Assembly: GCA_009746045.1 (NCBI GenBank) | Contig: RPFO01000041.1 | Coordinates: 6,015,323-6,075,322 of the forward strand | Direction: 5' to 3' | Source of the DNA: Mesostigma viride | Taxonomy: Eukaryota > Streptophyta > Mesostigmatophyceae > Mesostigmatales > Mesostigmataceae | Length of the DNA stretch: 60,000 nt | Shown here: one piece after another, positions 39,201 to 48,501 of the stretch | Numbering within the stretch: position 1 is the first letter of the stretch | Layout of the letters: each line of letters begins with the position of its first letter | The notes under the pieces: generated by a model | The model's database searches: none | Told to the model about the DNA's origin: nothing | What the model saw: only the letters and a program-made list of their open reading frames with translations | Position numbers and translations under genes: made by a program

Positions 39201-39362
39201 CGTCCATGCCCCGGTGATAGCGTCCTTCTTGGGCGCAACGACAACGGCAGCGGCATAGCTGGAGGAAGATTGCCTGATGATACCGGCATCCTCTAACTCC
39301 TTGCATTGCTCGGCTACAAAATCCAACTCGGCCTGACTCAGGCGATGCTGGCGTCGGAACAA
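36243..39362 (-). CDS. E4 Pol: RT, RNase H, integrase and C-terminal PHD finger
   Basis: 1039 codons, intact. RT residues 1-240 with YIDD at about 157-160 and LSFLGH near 210. RNase H from 303 (LYTDWSKVGLGAVLAQ) to 420. Integrase zinc module HERYGHLGGNRT to CVPCARTK (603-645). DDE core with Asp in WHVDLCG (672), Asp in TDQGGEF (730) and Glu in LAERLV (766). The last 70 residues hold a PHD finger in Cys4-His-Cys3 order (CQVC, CDQC, GWH, CLQ, WFCPVC), replacing the chromodomain common at this position. A PHD finger reads histone tails, so it may direct integration. The ORF lacks its natural N-terminus: it overlaps 39338-41644 in a different frame at the protease-RT boundary. Confidence 0.93.
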   Translation of the reverse strand: MFRRQHRLSQAELDFVAEQCKELEDAGIIRQSSSSYAAAVVVAPKKDAITGAWTGMRMATDLRLLNAHTPVDRYPMPRVDDVLDKISPHVKFVSSLDLRSGFHQIAVAPEDQRKLAFWGGGNLYEWVRMPFGHRNASAVFQRAMDKVLAGLPFAACYIDDVIVFSATFEEHLAHLEQVRLALEEHNMRLHPEKCKFAQRTLSFLGHQIVPGGRTPDAAKVESIVQAAVPTDVSGVRAYLGLAGYYRGYIENFSSKVKPLTELLKKGCVWAWGPAQQRAIETIKQELTSAPILRAPDYALPFVLYTDWSKVGLGAVLAQKDGDGREHVIAYASRSNNPAESRYSSYEGEALAVVWAIKHFRPYLVGRVFTLVTDHQPLQWLMTNTNLTGKLARWAMIIQEYHMTIVHRAGKDHVNADVLSRYAMPTTVDHTGARAMGAEGSSGSVVFVNAAGYAADDEEEAWWRSVEYSVADFGISDDPVRPSPFTPSKAVCAMEEGRSLSFDIDPSLQQLIAVQALLARSSLADCYTADIWLDGRVLEQVQGAVLTPTPVDWTPAQKATELNRVQHRAATYGWEDGVLYKLLGKRRVVVPPPDKRVAIVQAYHERYGHLGGNRTLSLVRTSYWWNNMRHTVAQVVASCVPCARTKANFSADHGAKELMSLPIKGLFYRWHVDLCGPFQESPDGNLYVMVCVESFSKWVELIPIADKHAATTAKHFADIITRFGAPAEVVTDQGGEFRGEFQELLDGCLIDHRRTSREHPQANGLAERLVQTVKQALRKWSLQVPESARWDRELAWIAMGYRMSPQESLATFSPYFLLFGRNPLLPTEAQVAHPEPMAFDNAQQFLVEVLARAETFKKVMPIAMNNLFIAQHRDSLRYAQRRGGAYMARQLRFRPGQYVFLRTQLKHTLDVEAGPTILRIVAIKPSGVAILEGADGSRTTDNLSNLSPCSLPNLVHDLQPHTSRRVKDAQCQVCHRVDQAESMLLCDQCNCGWHMQCLQPVVTSIPEGDWFCPVCTAAQFTSRSLTAVTAALVLVRSLSS

Positions 39363-41644
39363 AGGGTGTCAGTGTCCAATGGAACACGCATGGTCCCACC
39401 ATTGAAACACCCCAGTTCATCACTTGTGAAAGCGAAGGCCCCCCTTGCAGTGCCTAGCCACTTTAGCATGGCTGAGCGCTGCGCATCAGAAAGGTGTTCG
39501 CCAATAGCCCAGGGGTGCGTATCCGCGGGATCACCCACAGCTACCGCATGTGCCTCAAGATGCGGCGCCCTAGCCGCATCGTCGTGGAACAAGGAAAAGG
39601 CTGCCACGCCTGGTGTGACACCCACCGCCGGAGCCTCGCGTGCCGCACGGTGTATTACCCGATGCAGCGTGGGCTCGCCGGCCAGCACGGTGCTGGTCAG
39701 CAGGGCGGTCATGAGAATGATAGTCCACACCTGTCGCAGACGCCACCCCCATGCTGATGAAGTCCCCGTCGCTGCAGGGCGCTTCAGTTTGGCTGCGCGC
39801 GCCTCAACCTGCTGAGGCGGATTGGCTGGGGACGCCCCCCCAGACTGGCGCACGGCAACCGATGCAAGCAGCACATACCCGACCTGCAACACCGACATAG
39901 CCTGGCCTATCAAAGACCAGCGCTCACTCTCGAGCACGCCCGGCAGCGCCGAGGCCCCGACATGAAAACCCATGCTGGCCTCACGAAATTCTGCGGGTGG
40001 CTGCACCAACAGACCGGTGGTAGTGTCCCAAACGAGACCCTTACCCCGATCACGGTATGCTGTCGACCCTTGGTAACTGACCAGGGTCGGCAGTGCACAC
40101 ATGGGGCTCCCGACCCGGTTGACGCGTGCATACGGTGGGCGATCCTCGCTATCCACCTTCTGCGTGACTAGGTGGGAAGGCAATGCTACCTCCGCAGACA
40201 CACTCGGATGCTGCCTTGCTACGGCCCCCAAGACCGCCTGCACATCGGTCGCACACGCCACGTTGGTCCAATAGGCACGCAAACGATGCGTGAGCCCACC
40301 CAGCCCTGCGTTGTCACACACGATGGGCTCCCCCAGGAGTGCCACGATTGTAGCCCAGTCCTCCCGCACCGCCTGATGTGGGCTGTCACCCGCCACAACG
40401 TTCTCAAACAGATACGCAGGCGGATGGGGCTGACGCGACTGCAACAGTCCCACCACACGCAACAGTTCCCAGAACAGCGCGCTACGCGGATCGGCTAGCC
40501 CCCGCCCTTGCCCTGCCTGGCTCAGGCCCTGGCACTCCCAACCCGCAATTACCAAGTCGATGGCATGATGCCTGCGCAACAACTGCTGCACCTGCACCTC
40601 ACCGATGGCTCGGATATCTTGAGGACATTCCCCAAACGGGTCACGCCATGCTGATGGCGGAAACTGCGCGGGATACTCTCGCGACAACACGCCACAGTGA
40701 CTGAAGTACACCTGACGCGCCTTGTGCGATGGCTCTACCGCGATGAGTTTACGGCACACGCCGCCTGCGGCCAAAAAGCCTGCAATGCCCCCTCCGATCC
40801 CCGCAAACAGTTCCAACACTACCGCACCCTTGGCAAAATCAGGGGCCTGCGGTAAGATTGCAGCAGAAAAATTACCTTGGGCCTCCGAGACACCCGGTTG
40901 CAGCAAAGTGAGGCCATGGCTGGCCATCTGAGGAATGGTGATGACGGCTTCAGTTACCCGCTTGCGCATAGCCAGCTGCCGCGTGGACGTCACAGCATCC
41001 AGCGACCACTGCGTGCGCATCTTGGCAATGCTCGCCGTTGGCTGGGGCAGCACCGTCCGATGCTTGTCCCACGCCGATGAGCCCGCCGCCCGTACCTCCA
41101 CCATGCTGACCTCCACCACGCCCGCAGCCGCGGAAGGGTTGAGGCGTGCAGCCCCGGCTGAAGAACTGAAGCATGAGACCGGCACGCTGGCCCGCTTCAG
41201 GCCAGCCCCATCCCAATCAGGGATGTAAGATGCCTCCTCCGCCCTATAGTCCACCTGAACCATGGCGCGAGCAAGGACATCCACCCCGAGTAGTGCGGAA
41301 TATCCACACTTGTTGACCACCAGCGCATACGCGGACACGGTGGTCATGCTAGAGGCGCGCAACGGATTGAAAATCACGTTGACTTTAACCGCCGTCATAG
41401 CGTACGGCTTACTAGCCGGACCCTGCCAACCTGACACAGACACGGGGCTTTCCACTAAGCCACCGTTCTCGTAGGTCAGGTTCAGCATGGTGGCCAAGTC
41501 CGTGCTGATGACTAGCGGCTGAGCACCGCTATCAAGCTTGACTGCGCCAACCAACGGACATGTCACCATGTCGCTCCATACATCTCCACAGGCTCCAACT
41601 GCTTGGAACGCCATGGACGGCTCACCATTGGGGTATGGAACCAC
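39338..41644 (-). CDS. E4 protease and C5 cytosine DNA methyltransferase
   Basis: 768 codons. An aspartic protease-like domain comes first (KLDSGAQPLVI near 36, ALLGVDVLA near 118). A C5-cytosine methyltransferase follows at about 272-595: motif I VLELFAGIGGGIAGF, motif IV with the catalytic Cys as GWECQGLSQ (usually PPCQ), motif VI LFENV, a motif VIII-like GLTHRLRAYW, and the C-terminal ALPGVLESERWSLIGQAM. All core motifs are present, so activity is plausible. A hydrophobic stretch lies near 640-657. The end (AFTSDELGCF) is the region normally just before RT, so the enzyme sits between protease and RT in one polyprotein. Retrotransposon-borne methyltransferases have been reported in charophyte algae and dinoflagellates. 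Confidence 0.9.
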   Translation of the reverse strand: MVPYPNGEPSMAFQAVGACGDVWSDMVTCPLVGAVKLDSGAQPLVISTDLATMLNLTYENGGLVESPVSVSGWQGPASKPYAMTAVKVNVIFNPLRASSMTTVSAYALVVNKCGYSALLGVDVLARAMVQVDYRAEEASYIPDWDGAGLKRASVPVSCFSSSAGAARLNPSAAAGVVEVSMVEVRAAGSSAWDKHRTVLPQPTASIAKMRTQWSLDAVTSTRQLAMRKRVTEAVITIPQMASHGLTLLQPGVSEAQGNFSAAILPQAPDFAKGAVVLELFAGIGGGIAGFLAAGGVCRKLIAVEPSHKARQVYFSHCGVLSREYPAQFPPSAWRDPFGECPQDIRAIGEVQVQQLLRRHHAIDLVIAGWECQGLSQAGQGRGLADPRSALFWELLRVVGLLQSRQPHPPAYLFENVVAGDSPHQAVREDWATIVALLGEPIVCDNAGLGGLTHRLRAYWTNVACATDVQAVLGAVARQHPSVSAEVALPSHLVTQKVDSEDRPPYARVNRVGSPMCALPTLVSYQGSTAYRDRGKGLVWDTTTGLLVQPPAEFREASMGFHVGASALPGVLESERWSLIGQAMSVLQVGYVLLASVAVRQSGGASPANPPQQVEARAAKLKRPAATGTSSAWGWRLRQVWTIILMTALLTSTVLAGEPTLHRVIHRAAREAPAVGVTPGVAAFSLFHDDAARAPHLEAHAVAVGDPADTHPWAIGEHLSDAQRSAMLKWLGTARGAFAFTSDELGCFNGGTMRVPLDTDTLCSDASIA

Positions 41645-42126
41645 CGTGGGAACCTGGGGACTGCACTAGTGCGCTGCTGGCTACTTGTGCTGACCACTCC
41701 CGCTTGCACCACGGGCACTGCGGCTTCTACCGGCTGGCGCCCGTAGGTGACGGACTCAGAATTGCGCAAGGTGCGCACATCATGCCCATCTGCGAACAAC
41801 TGGATCTCGGACACAACCGACCCCAGCCACTCAACCCCCTTCTGCCCGAAGGTGTCGACCACCTGCCGTGCTGAAAACATGGGTACGTCCACAATGAACG
41901 GCATTGGGTACACAGGCGCCAATCGCCTACGCTGCTCCAGCCCAGCAGGGTTCGCATGCTCAAAAGCAGATTGCACCCCAGCCAGCGGCATGGAAAAGGA
42001 CGCGGGCAACTGCCCGGCAGGCAACATGGGTGCCTGCTGAAAAGAAAGCGGGCTGCGTGCCTGCTTGCCTTTGGTAGCCTCCGCAGCGTTGATCTCGACG
42101 TCACCCGGCATGGGCGCCCAGAATGG
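41563..42126 (-). CDS. E4 Gag C-terminal / linker segment
   Basis: It continues the gag frame of 47514-48501 once the DNA transposon (42132-47508) and one target copy are ignored: the codons either side join in phase. It is a linker without known domains and overlaps the protease frame by about 80 bases, where a frameshift would be needed. Confidence 0.7.
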   Translation of the reverse strand, partial: PFWAPMPGDVEINAAEATKGKQARSPLSFQQAPMLPAGQLPASFSMPLAGVQSAFEHANPAGLEQRRRLAPVYPMPFIVDVPMFSARQVVDTFGQKGVEWLGSVVSEIQLFADGHDVRTLRNSESVTYGRQPVEAAVPVVQAGVVSTSSQQRTSAVPRFPRWFHTPMVSRPWRSKQLEPVEMYGATW

Positions 42127-42131
42127 GTCCC

Positions 42132-42175
42132 ATAGCAATACCCCACCACACTCATCGAAAATGGCTGTGTTTGAG
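42132..42175 (+). repeat. Left terminal inverted repeat of the DNA transposon
   Basis: 44 bp, exact reverse complement of 47465-47508. Confidence 0.92.
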
Positions 42176-43616
42176 CCCCCCCGGAAAATACCGGTTCCAT
42201 CAACCTATGTTAACTTTGTTCGTCCGATTTCGGCCGTTTTTTCAATCGACGCACCTGGCACTGCGAGATCCACCCTACTTCAGATCTGGACTTAAATGCC
42301 TCGGAAGAAAACGGGGGGCAAAACGGTAAAAAACGGTCAACCGACGTATAGAAACGGAAACGCGACCGGGGGTTACTGACTGACAGACCGGGGGTTACAG
42401 GGGCGGACACGCGACGGTCACTGCCGGTTACGAGCTGGGCATTACAGTGACCGAGACTCGGAGGTCGTCATCTCGATTTTTCCCGCGACCCCAGAGACGA
42501 AAACGACGAAAACACCCATGGCGGTCGAGTATCAGCTAGCGTTTTGAAACTTGCGTCACTGCAGCCGCTCGAGGTGTCAAAACGAAGCTTACATCACGGT
42601 TAATCCATGGAATAGTTTTGGAATGATATGAGCTGTGATTGCGACGAGGGAATTGAACGGGACAAATTGTTTTTTTGCAGCGCACCATTTTTTTTCGCGA
42701 AAACCAGATTTCTCGGTGGTACGTGTCTAAAAGTCCTGGTTACGAGAGGAGATTAAAATCCCGGCTCGATAGCTCAGATTATGCGTTACAATATCCCCGA
42801 AAACGTTAGTGTTTTCGTTTTCTGAGTTTCGCTTTTTTTTCTCCGGCATTCGCCTGAATAAATATGGGGCGCGAAATCCGTCTGTTTCTTGCTTCGTACA
42901 ATACATGTCTTTGTCGTCAGATAATTAGCTCTTTAGGCTATGCCCGACCTTCCTGTACTGCCCAGCCTGCGGCAATAAGCCAGCAGGACATATGGCGTGC
43001 CCAAGATTCCGCGCAAAGGTCGCTAATGGTCTTCCGGATGTGCAGTAAGTGCGGTAAAAGCTGCGAAAATTGCTTATAATGCCTGTAGAAAGCTCTTTGC
43101 GACAGTGTTTTCCAAGCGAGTTTATTGTTCCTTTGACGCTAGATACAAAAGGCAAAGGGGTTCATCATTTTTTATTAGCCGTCAATGCGGTTTCGAGATG
43201 TGATGGGTTGGGCAGACGACCTCGCCACGACCCGCTGGGCTCACGCTTCGCATCTCCCGGCAGCCATGAAGAAGCGCAGATTAAGCGAGGTGAGCGAGCT
43301 AGAGGTCCCAGAATCGTTGCTAAGGGGCAAGGCAGCTTCTCAAAGGGTAGAGAGCTGGATTAATAAGACTTTCTCAAGGGCATTATGCAGTGGTTATTGC
43401 CACCTTGTCCAGATATTTTCCCTTGTCTTTCTGATTTATATACTGCTTCAAAGAGGGCAAGGAGAGCGTTTGCGACGTTGTTTCTCATTCATTACTATGA
43501 AGAAATGCCTTTGCAATTGCTTACCACGAGATGGAAGCTGCCTCATGCAAATTAGCCAGGCAATGCAAGTGATGCAAGGTGAGGCCATGCATGGCTGATA
43601 TTGCCTTCATGCGTGA
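42176..43616. other. DNA transposon interior, left part
   Basis: No confident gene. The first 250 bases are rich in CGGTT/ACGG motifs that recur near the right end (47240-47460), possibly subterminal transposase sites. A short frame at about 42930-43050 encodes a CCHC knuckle (CPACGNKPAGHMAC). An ORF at 43185-43598 has no known relatives that I recognise. These could be remnants of a captured or decayed gene. Confidence 0.4.
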
Positions 43617-44865
43617 GTTGAGCAGGTGGCTGGCTGGGCGTGTGGCTGGCTAGGTGAGCGGGGCGTTTATGGGGGGTTGCGATGGTGCGGGCATGCGAGG
43701 GCAAAAGGGCGGGCTCATGCCTGGCTGGTTTGGGTGTTGGGTAGTTAGGTGGTTCGGTAATTGGGTTGTCGAGTGTTTAGGTGGTTAGGTGGTTGTGTTG
43801 CTGGGTGACTGGTTGGTTGGTTGGTTGCCCAGGAAGTCTTGTGTGGGAGGCTTAGGCTATAGATGCTTCAAGGGATGCCTAGGCGTAGGTGGGTTCAATG
43901 GCAGGTGGCTGGCTGAAAGGTGGATGCCTTGGTAAATGGCTGGCCGAGTAGCTGGGAGCACAGGCAGCTGGAGAGGGTGGCTGGCTGGCTGGCTGGTCAT
44001 GGTGGGTGGATGAGTACAAGGGTGGTCGGTCATAGGTAGATGTCCAGGTGGCTGGGTGATTGATAGGCTTTGGGGACTGCGAAGTGGGTGGGTTGTTGGA
44101 TTCGTGAGTGAAACAATGGCACGGTATTGAGGGTGGTGGGTTGGTGGTTGGTTGGTTAGGGATGCGTGTGGGTGGGTGGGTTGGTGGGTAAGCCATTGGT
44201 GGTTGGTGGCTGGTGGATGTGTAGATGACTGTATGGGTGGGTAGGCGAAGGGACGGGTAGATGGACAGGTGCGCGCACAGATATGGATGCGTGGATGGGT
44301 TTATGGTTGGGACCGTCTCACCTATCGCAGGTGAAGGGCTGTGCACGTTGGGGGTGAGGTAGGTGGCTGGCTGGCTGAGAAAATGCATGTGTGGGTGGGT
44401 CAGTGGGTATAAGGGTGGGGGGGAGTGAGTGGTTGAGTGGGTACTTGTAGGTGCGTGGGTGGGTCAAGGGTGGGCGGCCGCATGGGTGCATATGGGGCCA
44501 GCTGGCTGGGTGTTTAGGTGGCTGGGTGATTGGGTGGTTGGCGCATCGGATGGGTGAATGCCTCCTCATTACCTGATTGGTACGTGGGTTGCGCAGGTGC
44601 CTTGGTGGGTGGGTGGATGTCCAAGTGGGTTGGTAGGTGGTTGGGTGCCTAGGTGCACGCGTGGTTATAAAAGGTGGGTTAGCACGGGCGCAGCTGGCTG
44701 GGTGGGTGGGTCACTGGGTGGGTGGACGGGTGGGTGTTTAGGTGTACGGGCACGTGAGTGTGTGAGTAGTTGTGTGGGTGGGTGGCCAGGTGGCTGCATG
44801 GGTGGGCGACTGCATGGGTGGCTCGGTGCGCACAAAGTGCAAGTGATGGAGACATGGGATATTCC
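43617..44865. repeat. GGTGGGTGGCTGG minisatellite
   Basis: About 1.2 kb of imperfect short units of GGTGG, GGCTGG and GGTTGG on the plus strand. Both strands give long Pro/Thr/His or Gly/Trp ORFs as a side effect. The G-runs are G-quadruplex-compatible. Confidence 0.85.
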
Positions 44866-44889
44866 AATGCCGTATCATGTGAGCATACG

Positions 44890-44971
44890 CCCGATTTCTG
44901 GCCTGCGCTGGTTGTCTCCTTGATAATCATCATAGTGTCAAGGAGACAACCAGCGCAGGCCAGAAATCGGG
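44890..44971. repeat. Perfect 34-bp inverted repeat (hairpin)
   Basis: Arms 44890-44923 and 44938-44971 are exact reverse complements around a 14-base loop. The arm contains GCTGGTTGTCTCCTTGA, which recurs several times in the following tandem repeat. Confidence 0.93.
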
Positions 44972-45114
44972 AGAATCCGGACCATGGTAGCTCGAGCCTG
45001 CCGTTATCTTGTCCGCGTGTTTGAGTCGTTCAGGATGATGAATATGAATGGTGATGGAAATGTGTAGCCTTGTGCATTGCAATTATGGCTGCCTTACGTG
45101 TAGAGACTAGATGC

Positions 45115-45525
45115 TGGTTGTCTCCTTGATATGATTTCTGGCCTGCGCTGGTTGTCTCCTTGATAAGAATAATATATATGGTTGTCTCCTTGATATAAGG
45201 CCTGCATGCCATCTAAGCTCAATTACTGATCTGAATTGATATACATTATTCCAAGTAGTAGTTAGCGTGAGTCGCGAGTTGCACTCCTGTGTCAAAGATG
45301 CTAACTAATCCTGCTACCACCCATTTGTCTCCTTGATATGATTATTGGCCTGCGCTGGTTGTCTCCTTGATAATAATAATATATCTGGTTGTCTCCTTGA
45401 TATAAGGCCTGCATGCAAGCTAAGCTCAATTACTGATCTGAATTGATATACATTATTCCAAGTAGTAGTTAGTGTGAGTCGCGAGTTACACTCCTGTGTC
45501 AAAGATGCTAACTAATTTTCCTCCT
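45115..45525. repeat. Two-copy tandem repeat, about 208-bp unit
   Basis: Units start near 45115 and 45323 with TTGTCTCCTTGATATGATT. Each holds three copies of TTGTCTCCTTGATA and a common 3' part (AATTACTGATCTGAATTGAT). The stretch 45526-46115 after it is AT-rich, with no gene seen. Confidence 0.85.
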
Positions 45526-46115
45526 TGATAATACTGCTACCACCCATAACATCATTAAATCGGAATAGCCAATGCCCATGAATAAAAAATAAATGAATAA
45601 ATATAAATGAATGTCCACGCATGTCAACCACGAATGGCCTAACATTTCCACAATCATTGCATACCACCTAGCTAGCTAACTAAATAATACATGAAGAGAG
45701 CTAGGGTAGAGAGCTTAGACTAGAGTTGGCTTGATGTCGTAGATAGATTAGACCGGTAGGATTGTGTGTCCCCACCCATCGATCCATCAGGGTCAGAGTT
45801 CCGTTATACGTAATACACGCTTATACGCACAGGGTCCGTATAAAGTATAATACGGTATAATACGGTAGAGTACACGATCGTAAGTGACCACTAGATTTGA
45901 TGGTTTTCAGGGCTGTTTCAACCATTTCTCACTCACTGACATGTTTGTGACACTAATAAGCATAGAATACACAGTTGGCTCACTGGCTCACTGCCCTGCA
46001 TACAAGAAACATGATTTTACTGTCGTTCAACGAAGCAATCATACACGCATGCCGCATGGAGTCTAGTATCGCTGGACTCACGATAAAACATCGCACACAT
46101 GCACGTTGAAGACAC

Positions 46116-46712
46116 TTACCATGCAAAGAAATACTCATGCATGCAATATATAGGCAAATAATGTATGAGCCAGCTGTGCATCGTGCAAGTTGCTGCCCTT
46201 TGCAGTGAAAGCATACCGACTCTGCCTGACCCCTGCATGCCGGTTAGCCATACCATATTGCTATACCTACTTATTGATAGAAAAAAAGGGCCAAGAAACT
46301 GGGGAACAAATCGAGCTTCCACAATGCTGCACAACCATGCCAATATCTGACTTCCAGAAGGTTTGCACAGCTTTGTTACCATCAAGTAAACAAAGAAAGC
46401 TGCAGCAATGATGTCCGCAATTCTCACTGCACAGGTCCGGTATGTGCTGCAGTCACGCTGCATTGATAAATCGGCATCAACTTGGCTCATAAGAGCTATC
46501 CTGAAGACTGCCTGAGCAGCCAAGGTAATCCACAAACTATCGTGGCGAATGGTTACACGAGCGGCCCTCTTCATGTATATAACAACCAAACCTTGACGCA
46601 CCACTGGAACCGCGGCCGTCGTGACGCTTTGCAGCTGTAAAATATTCGAAGCCTCGGATTCGTGAGTACACGATAAAGAATAGACACCTTCGCACGGGGC
46701 ACCAGAAGCCAT
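46116..46712 (-). CDS. ORF in DNA transposon, possible membrane protein
   Basis: 198 codons with several hydrophobic segments (around residues 40-50, 85-95, 120-135 and 160-175). I do not recognise it. It might be a chance ORF, or an exon of a captured gene. The remaining 46713-47464 shows no gene. Confidence 0.2.
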   Translation of the reverse strand: MASGAPCEGVYSLSCTHESEASNILQLQSVTTAAVPVVRQGLVVIYMKRAARVTIRHDSLWITLAAQAVFRIALMSQVDADLSMQRDCSTYRTCAVRIADIIAAAFFVYLMVTKLCKPSGSQILAWLCSIVEARFVPQFLGPFFLSISRYSNMVWLTGMQGSGRVGMLSLQRAATCTMHSWLIHYLPIYCMHEYFFAW

Positions 46713-47464
46713 ACAGTCTGCAAGCCTACACTAATACTAACAACGACCTGAGAGCCCTACAGCTGGCCTCAATCCGTACCACTAAAGGTGCAAATTAAAG
46801 CCTGCCCCATTTTCTGACGCTTCTTAAACTGCGCATCATCGTCATGACCAACCAAGGCTGCGATTCTTGTTGAAATTTTAGAGTGCCTGCCGCTTCAAAT
46901 TTCGATATTCCCATAAGTTTGTTCACCTTCCAGTTAACTCTCACCTTCCTGTTAACTAGTGTCCATATCTGACCATGTCCGAGGCAATGGCCATCAAATT
47001 TTGCACGCCTCCCAGCGCCTCCTAAGTATTTGCACCTTAGGGATACAGTAAACCCACAGTACGCCCTGTCGGCTTTGAACAAGCCATGAGGCAAGTATTT
47101 TACTCCTTTTAGGTACCCACCGAAAGTCGTATGTGAGCACGCACGTTGCACGTTTGGCGAAATTTCCCCTTCGATTAATATTAACGAGTGCCATAGCCTC
47201 TACCTTCCCTGCCTGCCCTGCCACGGAGGCAGGTGGTCACTATAACTCGCGGTTCCATCGTACGGTTACGGATACGGTCCATGACAACTCCTCGTACGGT
47301 GCGTCAAATCCCTCGTACGGGCGACAAAATTCATTCATACGGTCCATGACAACATCCTACAGTTTCGGTTCTTTCAGTTTCCGTTACGCAATTTTAGGTA
47401 CCGCGCTGTGGTTCGACGGTACTTGGGGACCGAAAAGGACTGAACCGGTCGCGAAAAATATACA

Positions 47465-47508
47465 CTCAAACACAGCCATTTTCGATGAGTGTGGTGGGGT
47501 ATTGCTAT
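47465..47508 (-). repeat. Right terminal inverted repeat of the DNA transposon
   Basis: 44 bp, exact reverse complement of 42132-42175, followed by GTCCC. Confidence 0.92.
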
Positions 47509-47513
47509 GTCCC

Positions 47514-48501
47514 GGTACACCGTCTCGAATTGGTTGGGGGGCGCCGTCGCCTCCTCACCATGCTTGATGGCAGCCACCTGGGCTTCCATCGAGTCGGTCT
47601 TGCCCGCCATCTCGGCGAAGTGGACCGTCTTGATGCCCGCGGCTGGACACTTGTTCATCAGGTGCCACTTCGTGTCTGCCCCATGCGGCTTCGTGCAGCG
47701 GCTTGGACACTCGCGACTAAGGTGCCCATCCTTGTCGCAAAGGAAGCAGCCCGATTTGCGCGCATCCGTCCTAGTACCCGTCTGTGAGGACGTGCCCCCC
47801 CCAGCTCGCGTCGGGGCGGCAGCGTCTTTGTTGCCGCCAGCGGCGTTACCCTGGGTTGCATCATGCGATGAGGCGTTGCGAGACCCCCCTTGGTTCCTGC
47901 TAGCACCGTGGCCGCCTTGCGGGCGCGCTTGTCTTGTGGCAGACGACTCACCCGACTTGGCCTTGGTCAGCGCGTCGACCTTGGCCTGCAGCTCGGCCAC
48001 CACCGTGCTTACCGAGATCCGGCCTTGCGCGTGTCGTCGCATCATGGCCCTGACCTCAATGCACAGTGACCGCAATCGCCACGGCTGGCCGTTGGGCGGC
48101 GTGGGCAGCTCCATCTCCTTGGAGCCTAGCGCTTGCAGCCATTTCTGACACGCCAGCTTTTCGGACCAGTCCTCCACTTCGCCGGCGAACTCCATGAGGC
48201 GCTCGTAAGATTGCTCCGGGGTTTCACCCTCGGCTATCTTGAAACTGCGCCACTCACGCTCTGCCTTGATGGTCTCCACCGGGTATTCCTGGCGAAGGAG
48301 GCCCCACAGTTCCTCGGCAGGGTCGACACCATACATGATGTTGTCATAGTCGGGCTGGCCACGCCCGTCGAAGCCGAACCACACGTCCGTGTGACGCGTG
48401 TACAGCGAGACCTCTCTCCACTGCTCCACCAGCCTAGCCACTCGCCTCAGCGTAAGGCCGTGAAAGAAAAAATGCATGTTGTTCATCACAAACTCATGCA
48501 T
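47514..48501 (-). CDS. E4 Gag, capsid core and zinc knuckle
   Basis: Ty3-type gag with a retrotrans_gag-like core (LLRQEYPVETIKAEREWRSF, TPEQSYERLMEFAGEVEDW) in residues 65-135. A CCHC knuckle CFLCDKDGHLSREC lies near residue 250, and a second Cys/His cluster follows. The reading frame formerly continued into 42126-41563. Its ATG overlaps the stop of the upstream ORF (TAATG), so either the gag has a one-base shift or it is translated by stop-restart coupling. Confidence 0.82.

Larger units (their letters stand above)
42132..47508. mobile_element. DNA transposon with 44-bp terminal inverted repeats, inserted in E4 gag
   Basis: Perfect inverted repeats at 42132-42175 and 47465-47508 (outer end ATAGCAATACCCCACC). 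The flanks are GTCCC at 42127-42131 and 47509-47513. The boundary can also be read as TIR CATAG with a 3-bp TCC duplication. Both readings restore the gag frame exactly. The 5.4-kb interior holds no recognisable transposase, a G-rich minisatellite, a hairpin and tandem repeats, so it is probably non-autonomous. The superfamily is uncertain. Confidence 0.88.

Noticed and set aside
43879-44569. Pro/Thr/His-rich ORFs on the minus strand of the minisatellite
   Set aside because: Simple translation of the GGTGGGTGG repeat in a stop-poor frame.
43617-45530. Possible CRISPR array from short repeats
   Set aside because: Units are degenerate and adjoining without uniform spacers, inside a eukaryotic transposon.
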